Source of the DNA: Primulina eburnea
Taxonomy: Eukaryota > Streptophyta > Magnoliopsida > Lamiales > Gesneriaceae
Assembly: GCF_022965805.1 (NCBI RefSeq)
Contig: NC_133104.1
Coordinates: 40,468,682 to 40,532,681 of the forward strand
Length of the DNA stretch: 64,000 nt
Direction: 5' to 3'
In this document: positions 23,001 to 35,000 of the stretch, one piece after another
How the letters are laid out: every line of letters starts with the position of its first letter
How positions within the stretch are numbered: the stretch's first letter is position 1
The notes under the pieces: generated by a model
Told to the model about the DNA's origin: nothing
Seen by the model: only the letters and a program-made list of their open reading frames with translations
Databases searched by the model: none
Position numbers and translations under genes: made by a program

Positions 23001-26000
23001 TTCAATATATAATTAATAATTGTTAAGACGAAAGAGAGATTAATTTTCTAAAATTCATTTGGGTTCAAAAATATCTGTTAAAATTGGAACTTGAACATAA
23101 CTCAACCCCAAAAGATAGTTCAAGGGGGGAGTATTGTCCAAGACTATATATACAACTCTCAGGTATTTTTTCGACCGGTGTGGGATAACTAACACACCCT
23201 CCTCACACCCAGGAATGAATATCTGGAACGTGAAGTTTTCAAATGACTCAATTATGGGCAGAACGGGTGACCCAACTATGGGCAATCCAACACATAACGG
23301 TGGAACATGTGATCTCATATCATGTTAAGATTGGAATGTGAACCTAACTCAACCTCAAAGTCTAGCTTAAAGGGTGAGGATTGTCCAAGACCATATATTC
23401 AACTCCCAGGTATTTTATCCAACCGAAGTAGGACAACTAACAATATCAAAATGAAGAAACAGTGAGCACTAATCTGGTCAGCATACAATTAGCACAACTA
23501 TATATAGAAACTTCGATACACAAGGGAAATAGACACAAAGCAGACAGTTTTTGACTTATTAGAGACGTATAGCTAAGATATACAGAAGTTTAGGACTTAT
23601 TAAGCGAGCACGATTTGAACAAAATCTAGGATGGGTGACCCCTTGGGAAACTGTTTGTCAAAACATTCGTTTAATCGGGGAGTTACAAGTTAAGATTTTT
23701 GTGTGGATTTTATGAATCTCGATTTGAGGCAGCCATGATTCTTAAATATGTTCTTGGGTCAGATCTCGATTTTGCAGAAGTATATAGCCACACTTACATT
23801 GAAGTTGTCTCTCTCTGTGGAGACGTGCCCAGCAGCCTCTCATAATCAACCCAAGTGTCATTACAAATTCTAATATCAAATTTAGTCATATCTTTGAAAT
23901 TCGTTGTTAAGTTAGAGAGAGAATTTTTTAAAATGCTCTCTCCCCCCTACGGCTACCTTTCGTTCGGTCTCAACCTCTTTCATTCCACCTCCCTTCGAGA
24001 GTCCACCTACGTCGACCGTTATTAGATTTTCGGACGGCACTGCCGGCTGGTCGCCGACTTCCGCCGAACCGCTCTGTTTAGTTTTAGCCGGAGTTTTTCT
24101 AGCTATTCTCGTTGCTTAGGTTCTGTTCCGTTTCTTTGGGCCTTGGCGCCAAAGCTTCTCTTCGAATCCGTAATGGCAGCAAACAACACAAGGAATTTTC
24201 CAACCGGTAGCCAGGATAGCAAACAGGGATGTAACGATTAAGATTGAATTTAAAATTTTTAATCTAAGGTTGGGGATAAACGGCCGTTCGATTTGGTGGT
24301 CTGAAAGGACTAGGACTTCAAGCTACATGTTGGATTTCAATTTCGAAGAAGCGCGCTGGATTAGCCAAAGGTTTAAGGATCTCAGTGACCCATCCCATGG
24401 AGGTTCGGTATTTCATCGTTACAGAGGCAAGAATGCAGTCTTTACAATCCAAATATTTGTTAACACTCGTGGAAGCTTAATGGAGATGACTAAATACAAC
24501 AAGCAGGGCAGGAAGTACACTACTATTGTGCCAAGTGGGTACAATGCGGAGGGGTGGCGGAATATTTCAAGAGCCTTGGATAAGTTGATGACTGGGTATT
24601 ACCAGAAGAGGTCTGCTCAGCTCAATTTTCAACAAGGACCAATCCCGACGGAATCTAAGTCGGGTAATCAGGAGGAGAGTACTGCGCTGTGGACTGCTTT
24701 TGGTGGGATGAAGAGACAATCGGCAGCTTGTGATACGACCCATGTTCAGAAAATATGGAAGGATGCCCTCGTTATCACCAGAGGTAGAGTGAACTCTTCA
24801 TGGGAGCTAATTGAAGGAGTCCTTGGTAAAGCTACTAATAGGAAAGTTGAAATTTTCCCTTTTCAAGCAAACAAAGCCGTATGGTGGCCGTTCAATGCGG
24901 CTGAAGCGTCGTTCTACATCAACTTGAAAAGAGGGTACTTCGATTTTGGTGTCTCCTTGGAGTTTGAAGCATGGGCATCAGACATTAATACGAGGGAGCT
25001 AGTGGATACTTGCTGCAATAGTTGGATTTGGATTTATGGATTACCGTGGGATCTTTGGTCACCAGCTACTTTTCAAACAATTGGTGACCTTTGTGGGGGA
25101 TTGTTGGCAATCAACGCTGATACTTTACACTTCAGAATGCTTGGAGCAGCGAAGATTAAGGTGAAAGGAACTGCTGGAGGTTTTATTCAGACCAAGATGA
25201 ATATTCCACTGCAAGAGAGATTGACTGAGATAAGAATTAAGGTCGAAACTTTTGATTCAAAAGGTTACGAGCAGTATCATCGCCAGACTTACGCGCAAGT
25301 CGTAGTGAATGGCAAGGGTTGGGGAAATAGCAACCTTTTAAAAACACTATCAGGGAAGGAGGAACCAACCGTTCAAGTTATTAAGGCACAAACATCTCAG
25401 GATATCAGAAAGGTACAAGCAAATGTCGCGGTAGAACTCAGTGCTAGAGGTGAATCAGGGTGCTTGAGGGAGGATAAGGCAGAGGAAAGAGAGTCACTAG
25501 CATCAAAAGACCAATCACAAAGTTTCGAAGGAAATAACGCTTCACAGAAAATCCCAACTGAGAAAAAGGTTTTGAAGATTTTGCGGAAAATTGATCCAAA
25601 AGCTGCTGTTAATTTCACTTGCTCTTCCATCGATTCAATGAACAGCAGTCAAGATGATCTTCAAGATAATAGGGAGGGATCTGAAAGGAAAACAAATATT
25701 GAGTCTAAATTTGGGAAGATGTACTGTAGAAGGAAAAAAAAGATTGATGAGGAAGACAAGGCAGACCAAGATTCAAGGGGAACTTCTGATAAAACCATTC
25801 ACAATATAGGGGTGTGCAGGAAATCAGGGGTTGACGATCTAGAAGATTTAGAGGAGATGGAGTTTGATGAATCACAAGATGATTTACTAGAAGTGGAGTT
25901 TGAATCCTCGGATTCAGATAGCTATGGAGATCTCGGCTCTGAAAATTCAATGCCAATGGAAGAAGAACAAGCGATGCTGGAAGGGATATTCTCACCAGTT

Positions 26001-29000
26001 AAAGACACGACCAACAACCCTTTTCCCACTCCATCGGTAAATTCGAAACCTTTTGTGGGTCAGGTACTTAACGGTATTCAATCAACTTTTCTTAATCAGT
26101 CTTTCTTGTTAAATGCTATTCTTCTGTCGTCTTTCACAGCCCTGGGTTTGTCTAGTGGTATTTTAGGAGGTGGGATAGGAAGGGATGATGAAAAGCCGGG
26201 TATTGAGAGAAGTATTCAAACAAGGAATGTGGTGGGGGAAAATGATTTTGCTCAAAGTGAGGTGGTGGGAGTTGGTACTGTGGGTAACTGTGGAGGTAGG
26301 AACAGGACGTCGAATGAGTGTTTAAAGAGAGAACTGTATAGATTACAGAGTGGAGTAAACTACGAGAGAGGATCAACTTCGAAGGGTTCAAGTTTGTTCT
26401 CATGAAGATTTGTTGTTGGAATATCAGAGGTGGAGGAGCAGCGACACGAAGACAACTGGTTAGGACGATCATTCGAAATGAAAAACCGGAAATTGTGGCA
26501 CTGTTGGAAACGAAACGTGAAATAGTGGACAGAAGATTTGTGGCAAGCGTTTGGAAGTCGAGTTTTGTCGATTGGGTTATTTTGCCATCAGTTGGGAGAT
26601 CAGGGGGAATCCTTGTGATGTGGGATCCCCGAGTGGTCTTAGTCAGTAATAATTTGGTTGGGGAATTTTCGGTGTCTATTGAGATTACGGGGAATGACGG
26701 GATAGTTTGGTGGTTTTCAGCGGTTTATGGACCAGTTAAGCCACGAATGAGAGAATTGTTATGGGATGAGTTAGCGGGCCTGAAAGTCATTTGTGGGAAT
26801 TATTGGTGGCTTGGAGGTGATTTTAATGTAGTTAGGAATTCGGGGGAAAAGTTGAATAGCCAATCCGTAACTACAAGCATGTCTTGCTTCGATGCTTTGA
26901 TTCAGGAGTTGGAACTCCTCGACCCGCCCCTTCTGAATGCCAAGTTCACGTGGTCGAATTTTAGAGTGGACCCAATTTGCTGTCGACTAGACAGATACTT
27001 TTTCTCGGGGAGTTGGAGTATCTTATTTCCAAATTTCAGACAAACGGTGCTTCCACGCATAACGTCGGACCATTGCCCTATTTTGCTCGATACCGCTAAG
27101 CTGCGTTGGGGGCCAGCCCCGTTCAGATTTGAAAATGCATGGCTTTCACATCGAAATTTCAAAGAATTAGCGAAGACGTGGTGGAACAAGGAAGGCATTC
27201 AGGGGTGGGAGGGTTATAGGTTCATGCAGAAATTGAGAATGGTTAAAACAGATTTGTCCAAATGGAACAGGGAAGAATTTGGCGATGTGGGGGTCAGGCT
27301 TAAAGAGTTGAGTAACAGAATTAAGATGCTGGACGAAGTCGAGGCTGCTGGAGGTTGGTCGGAAAATCTTAATTTGGAAAGGAAGGAACTAAGGTGTGAA
27401 CTGTACAATGTGTCATTTCGAAGCTATCAAATTCAAAGTCAAAAGGCAAAAGTAAAATGGCTCAAAGAAGGGATCAAAACTCTAAATTTTTCCACTCGTT
27501 ACTTAATAACAGAAGGAATAGAGCAATGATAGAGAAAATGGAGTTGGATGATGGTAGTGTGATCACTGACGAAAAAGAGAGAGAATGCGAGATTTTAAGT
27601 TTTTACAGAAAGTTGTTTCGGAGATCGGAGGGTACAGGGGATAGTTTTCAAGAGGATGGGAGGGGGCTAAATGATCTGGACTGGAGTCCTTTACGAAGGG
27701 ATGAGGCGGAGGAGTTGGAAAAACCTTTCGACGAGGAAGAAATCAAAAAGGCGGTGTTCGATTGTGATGGTTCTAAATCGCCAGGACCGGATGGTTTCAC
27801 TTTGGCTTTTTTCCAAGAAAATTGGGATACAGTAAGAGTGGATTTGGTTAGGGTGTTTGCTGAATTCTTTGTCGACGGGATTGTTAATGGAATTACAAAC
27901 GAAACTTACTTATGTCTTATCCCAAAGAAAAAAGATGCGAGAAAAATCACCGATTTCAGACCAATTAGTTTGGTTACGAGCTTGTATAAAATATTGGCTA
28001 AAGTCTTGACGACTAGACTGAAGAAAGTTTTGTGTAACACAATTGCGGAGAACCAGTGCGCTTTCATCAAGGGTAGACAGATTTTGGATTGTTGTCTCAT
28101 CGCAAATGAGTTGGTAGAAGAGTTTCGTAGGAAGAAAAAGGTAGGTTGGGTTCTGAAAATCGATTTGGAGAAGGCTTACGACAATGTTGACTGGAAATTT
28201 TTGGACTTCGTTTTAAAGAGTAAAGGATTTGGTGAGAGGTGGAGGAGGTGGATCACGGGATGTATATCCAATGTAAGCTTCTCGGTCTTTATTAATGGAA
28301 GACCTTGCGGGAAAATTAAAGGGGAGAGGGGGTTAAGACAAGGGGATCCATTGTCACCGTTTCTCTTCAACCTAGTCGTCGATGTGTTGGGAATACTGGT
28401 GGATAAGTCAAGGGCAGTTAACGGGGCGATGGGGGTCTAAGTTGGGGAAGAAAAAGTTGTGGTCTCGCATTTACAATTCGCGGATGACATTTTGTTCTTT
28501 GCAAAATCAACAGGGGATGTTTTGGAAATTGTTACTCTACTCAATCTGTTTGCCTCTAACTCAGGGTTGAAAATCAATTTGGGAAAAAGTGTAGTATTGG
28601 GTTTGAATTGTTCGGATGAGGAAGTTGACGATTTAGCAATTGCAATTGGTTGCACAAAAGAATCGTGGCCTATCAAATACCTTGGGATACCTCTGGGAGG
28701 TAATCCCAATAAGCTGGAATTTTGGGAACCGGTGCTATCGAAAATGTCCAAGAAACTAGCAAGTTGGAAGAAAGCGTTCCTATCCAGGGGAGGTCGACTA
28801 ACCTTAACCAAGTCTGTGCTTTGTGCGATGCCTTCTTATTTCATGTCACTGTTCAAAGTGCCAAGAGCGGTGGCTAGTCGAATGGAAAAACTAATGCGAG
28901 ATTTTTTGTGGGATGGTGCTGAAGGGGACAAACATTGCCACGTGGTTGGATGGAAACAGGTGTGTAAACCAAAGGAAAAAGGAGGCCTGGGGTTGGGAAA

Positions 29001-32000
29001 TATTTGTCTAAGGAATAAGGCTCTTCTCGGGAAATGGTGGTGGAGAGGCTCGGTGGAAAGAGATCCGTTGCGGAAAAAGGTAATTAAAAGTATCTACGGG
29101 ATTCAGGATAATGGGTGGGATTTGGGGTTGGCGGATAAAGTCACTTATAGAAGTCCTTGGAAGTTCATTTCTCAATCTTACCGGGCTTTTCATCATCTCA
29201 TTAGACTGGTTCCTAAAGAGGGTAATTTGATTCGATTTTGGGAGGATGTTTGGGTGGGTGGGGGGAGTCTTTTCAGTCCAAATTTCAGTCTTTGTTTCGT
29301 ATTTGCACTGTGACCAATAGGCCAATTCGTCATTTCTTAGAGGTCGTCACTTCTCAGGGTAGTTCTTTCATTTGGGATGTGAGGTTCAGAAGAGATCTGA
29401 CTGAGAGTGAAATTTGTGAGTTCACTGCTTTACTACGAGTACTACAGAGTGTCAAACCACAGTTGGGTGTTGAGGACTATAGAGTTTGGGTGGGGGAACC
29501 CTCGGGCTTTTTCTCTGTCAAATCTTTTTACAACTCTTTTTTCCCTGTCTCAAATTTTCCGTTGTTCGATTCCTATCATAATTCATAATATCTGGAAAGT
29601 ACAAGTCCCACACAAGATTAAGATTTTCTCGTGGATCGTGGCCTTGGGGAAGTTGCCTACGTGTGACGCGGTGCAAAGAAGGTGGAAGGATTGTGTGCTA
29701 AGCCCGCAGTGGTGTTGCTTATGCAGGAAAAATGAAGAAAGCCAAGATCATATACTACTACATTGTTCATTCTCGAGGGGTATTTGGATTAATGTCTTAA
29801 GAGAGTTGGGATTTCAGTGGCCTTTTCCGAGACATGCCAAAGATCTTTTCATTTCCGACTCTTACTGCCCGTTAGGGAAGAATCTCACTGACTTCTGGTT
29901 TCTGATAGTTCATTGCATTTACTGGTCTATTTGGATGGAAAGGAATAAGATAATATTTGAAGAAACGTCAGAATCTATCGACAAAGTGTGGGAAAGAATT
30001 AAATTCAGAGTGGCTTCTTGGACTACCATCTTGCAACGTTTTAACCATTTGTGTATTGCAGACCTAGTTAGGGATTGGAAATTTGTAGGGTTCTGAGTTT
30101 CTGGTTTCATTGCATTACTCGTGAAATTTTTAGTTGATTTGTAATATTGCTGCGGATTACTCATCCGCGTTAAACTTTGTAATGCTCTAATTTATAATAT
30201 AGTTAGTTTTCTATCAAAAAAAATATATATCAAATTTAGTCATGGGCATAGAGTTGGGGCTGAGATTTGAGGGCATCCACTTCAATGTTCCCTTCTTTAT
30301 TTCAGCTTTCTTTGGCTCGTAATTTGCCTATTTCCTATTTTGCTTCTTTTGATCCTTCGTCACATAATCTCTCTTGGGACTTGCATTTCCGTAGATCTCT
30401 TCGTCAGGAAGAGATCAATCAGATATCTTCGCTTTTAATAGTTCTGGAGGGAGTTAGATTGGTGGAAGGGGTTGATGATTATCAACAGTGAGAGGGGGAT
30501 CCGTCCGGGAAATTTTCAGTAAAATCTTTTTCCAGTCATTCTTCACGGATATTAATGGCCCACAAGATTTCAAGTTTCACAATATCATTTGGAAAATAAA
30601 TATTCCGTCCAAGATTCAAATTTTCTCGTGGACAGCAATTCTTGCAAAATTACCGACATCCGAGATGATGCAAAAGAGATATCCTAATTGTTCTCTTTGT
30701 CCCAACTGGTGTGTGTTGTGTCGTAAGCATGTGGAAACACAAGATCATTTGTTCGTTCATTGTAAGTTCACTCATGCATTGCGGTCGCGGGCTTTGAAAG
30801 AAATGCAACTGGTTTGGGTTGGCCCAAGACAACCCAAGATTTGTTTACTACGGATTTGGGTCATATGCTTGGCAAAAGAGGAAAAATTTTCTGGAGAGTG
30901 GTGATTCATGGAATTAGTTGGGCGGTTTGGTTGGAGAGAAAGAGAAGAATTTTTGAAGAATTGGAAGAAACAACTGAAGAATGTTGGGGAAAAATCAAGT
31001 TCACAACAGCAAACTGGATTCGGGCGGGATAAAAACTTTCAGGGATTGTCTACATTTGATTTTTTGAGGGATTGGTCATACGTGTATTGTTAGAATATAG
31101 CTAATTCATGGCAGTGGATCACTAGACCACTTTTTGTACTGTAAAATTCTAATATTAATAATATTGTTATGCTTCTTATCAAAAAAAAAAAAAATTGGAA
31201 TATGAAAAAATAAATATAGAAGTTACATATTAATTTTATTTCCCTTAATATTGATATATTACTGTTTTTTTAGCATTACACATTCCTGTTTTTATACACC
31301 TGTACTTTGATTCCTTGTCTATTTTTCACAAAAATATTAAATTTTCTGTTACCAAAAAACATAATGCTTTGTTGACATAAGTCTCAGCTTTGCGCCCATA
31401 TTAAGTAGGGATGTAAACGAACCAAATCGTTTGTGAGCTATTCGAAGCTCGATTCGATAAAAGCTCGTTTGAGCTCGTTTAATGAGGCTCGTTAAGATAA
31501 ACAAACCAAACTCAAGCTTTACAGTATTCGGCTCGTTAGCTCATGAACATGTTCGTTGATAAGTTCATGAGTAATCTGTTAGATGAAAAATAATGGTTTT
31601 GATATTTGATTTATTGATTTTGTATATTATTTATGAAATATATAGAAAAATCTATTAAATTTATTTTTTATAATAAATTTACAAATTTTAATAAGAATAA
31701 TATATTGTTCTTTAAATATATAATTTATTTTTTAATTAATTTAATGAAAATTTAAATGTATAATTAATATTTATTAAGCTTGTTTAGGCTCGATAAAGAC
31801 TTTAATAAGCTCGTGAGCCATGCATATATTCGTTAAATAAAGCTCGAGCTCGGCTCGATTATAAAAGAACCAAGCTCAAACATTCAAAAGTTCGGCTCGA
31901 CTCGATTACATCCCTAATATTAAGTATGGGAAATCATTGTTTTTTTTGCTAATGAATATTAAAATTATGAATTCAGAATGATTGGTGGTTCAAAATTTTC

Positions 32001-35000
32001 AAACTTCTCACGCTGAGTCTGAATCTTATAGATATCCCTCCGTCTAGCTCATAAAGGAGCGAAATTATCATTTCAAATATGGCCATTGGCGAAGAGAATG
32101 CATTCACAATTGAAAATTTTCAGCAGAATAGTCGGATGAACATTCATTGTTTAGAACACTACTTATATATGAGAATATGTGAGGTAGCTATGGTTATGCA
32201 AACCTTCCACGCGTGTACCTCGTAATTTAACCAGTTATAGTCATATCTATCAAAGGCGAGCACAGCGATAAGCGCCACCAGGCGAGGACCATGTGCCTGG
32301 GAGGCGAGCACCCTGACCCCAGACACAGCATTCACTAAGGCGAGTTCAGGCGCTGACCCTAGGCGCCGCGATTCACTCAGGCGAGCTTAGGCGCTCGCCG
32401 TCTGGACTAGTCTTGGAAGTTCACTTTAATTGTTTAAAGCAAAAAGCCAAAACCCGAACACTAGCAACCCAACGTTTCAATGCTGGATTAAGAAGAAAGA
32501 GTACTGAACAGAAGAACAAGGTGAGGGCATCTACATCTAAAACAGCCAGAAAAAACCGATTCCACGTCTTTTGAATGAAGAGGAAGAGTAACCGATTCCA
32601 CGTCTTTTGAATGAAGAGGAAGAGAAATTGATGTCGATCAAGAAAATTATGAAGACCAAGAAAATACAACTCTGAAAGTTTTGGAGAATCTAACGATTTG
32701 ATGGAAGAAGATGAAATTGATTTGGATAATTGAAAAATTTTAATCATTTACTACTTACTAATTACTATGAACTTATTAATTATTTTTTGTTTTGAGAGAC
32801 ATTTTAACTAAATTATTTCATATTTTAATATATTTATTCTAACATAAATATATTTTTTCTTAAAATTCAAAATATGTCTTGCTTCGGTAAAGCTCGCACC
32901 TCGCCTTGCGCCTCAGGCTCCATGGCTCTTGGCGCCTTGTGCCCTTGACAACTATGGTCATAGTACACATCCTATCTACAGAACAGTCATCTAAGTATTA
33001 AGATGAATGAGAATATGCAAGATAGAGACATGGAAATGGAATTTTAAAACCACTCTTTGGAGAAGAAGCTCTAACATGCTCGTCTCATGATATCTTAAAC
33101 CTCAGTTCACCACCTAACTCAAAAAAATCACTTTATTTCTTCTTCTCTCATTAAACACATGATAGGTATTGGGGAAAGTGAATTTCAACTAGCTTTTCTG
33201 CATGGAAACTGCTCAAGCAGAGAGGCCATGATTTATTCGTTCCGAGACCACAGTTTTTTATGCTTATATCAGTAAAAAAAATATCAAACAATCATGTCCA
33301 AACCTGAAGTAATTTTTATAACTTCTCGACTCAGGGGAATCTAGCTCATAGAGAAAAGGTCCAACCACGCAGAAGTATCTTCGCTGCCATACAGCTTCTC
33401 TACCTCCTACACCCTAAAAAAACAAAATAATTAATAAAGATTAGGCCGTATACCAGAATAAACTAGGCTATCATAATAAGGAACTCCAAACTGAGAAAAT
33501 TAAATGTAACCTTCCATGTCAGATGATATAACCATCCCTCTAAATCAGATTGATCCCAAGGTCGAACAACGTCAGAACGATTGGCATCCTCTCCTTGAAA
33601 AATCTTAGCAACTCGCATTAGACGATGATAACGAGCAGGAGAAAAATGAAAACCTATGGAGGGTAACCGCACAGAAAGTCTAGTTGAGGGAAAGGAGGCA
33701 ACTGGTGATCTAATCTGAAAATCCAGATTGAAAGCATCATAACTTGACCAAAGAATAATAGACAGCCACATCAGTTTTTATTAAAATTCAAACATGAGAG
33801 TGATGGTAATTACCTGCTGAAGCTTCAGAAATACACCACATTTATCAACAACGGGTAGCAAACTAATGAAGTTGTGGTTGGATACAACGCCATTCCTATC
33901 CGAGAAAGCTTGGCTCCAATGATAATCACCATCAACTAAAAATGCTGATACATCTCTCAAGACCAGATCAAACTGTGAGTATATATTCCTCTCATCAGGT
34001 GAAGCAAACTCAGCATCATCCTGCACAAGCACAAATTGATGTTAGTTGATAAATTAGGCTGAAGTATTAAATAAATCAACTTCCAAATAGTAAAATCGAC
34101 CTGAGAACGAATCATTAGCTTTCCCAAGTCAAGCAGCAGCTTAGTACGGTGGACACCATCCGGATAAAATTCAGTGGGAATTGTAATTTTTGGTGCTGCA
34201 ATATCGAAATCCAAAAAAAACCTGAAACATATGTCAACAATTAGTCCATAAAGATGAGATGCATTAACGTAAGAAAAAGCATAGCAAAAAAAATAAATCT
34301 AGCTCTAGGTGATCTTTGCATCATGCTTACCCATCTGTGATAAATTCACAGAATCGGAAGCCATGGTAGTACCACAAAAGAAAAGGAAGGAAATAACCAT
34401 TATATCCAGAACCTATCTTAATTTAATTAAAACACTATGAAATGATACATTTTTCTAGTTCATCATACGGTTCTCAAGGGTAGTTTGCACATTAAAATCC
34501 ATTTCATGTGTAATACGTGGTTCGTATAGCACCACCGATCTGATCCAGTTTTCTACATTTGCAAATCACAACTATTTCTCCAAATTTGTAAAATGTAATA
34601 CCTTCACAATGAAACTGCGGGTGAACATCAATATTTGATGTTATATCTTGATTCTTAGTACAATTAGGAACATTTATAACTCTGCAGGGATTATCAATCA
34701 ATGTTTATTGAGCATGATTGAGATGAGAGGTTTACAAAAATTTGTGCCAACATGTGAAGAGGCTCAGTGTCAAAGTACAAGGGGATGTCTCCGGCAAAGA
34801 CTAACAGACACTACCCATCCAAAAGCAGAATGGGAAGATAAGATCGCAAATTATATCTTTTTTTTAATAGTATAAAAGCGGATGAGTTATCCGCAAAACA
34901 CCTGACAAGGGAAGTCGAAAATTACTACGACACTATCGTCATGACCGTATATATTTCCAATCCAGACCACCGACAAGCAAATTCTAATGAAAAAAGGATC

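Larger units (their letters stand above)
23890..30226 (+). mobile_element. full-length L1-type LINE (LINE A), antisense to VPS13
   Basis: 6.3-kb plus-strand LINE in VPS13 intron 19, bounded by an exact 17-bp TSD. Layout: leader (23890-24269, with a short MAANNTRNF.. start at 24172 that soon stops), ORF1 (24270-26405), ORF2 with endonuclease, RT and zf-RVT (26402-30096), 3' UTR with stem-loop (30152-30168) and an A-rich tail near 30216. ORF1 is open; ORF2 has three frame changes and one stop. The clean TSD and full length mean it is among the youngest insertions here. It landed beside the 5' end of the older LINE B. Confidence 0.95.
30250..31194 (+). mobile_element. LINE B, 5'-truncated, with A-tail
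   Basis: Plus-strand ORF2 C-terminal part ([90 protein letters not shown]) in three frames, then a tail with stem-loop (31113-31131) and a 14-A run. Its 5' edge lies next to LINE A's insertion point, so no TSD could be set with confidence. Confidence 0.88.

Noticed and set aside
24270..26405. A 711-codon open frame that could be taken for a host gene on the plus strand
   Set aside because: It lies between exact 17-bp TSDs, overlaps a LINE ORF2 by ATGA and has the DUF4283 pattern of LINE ORF1.
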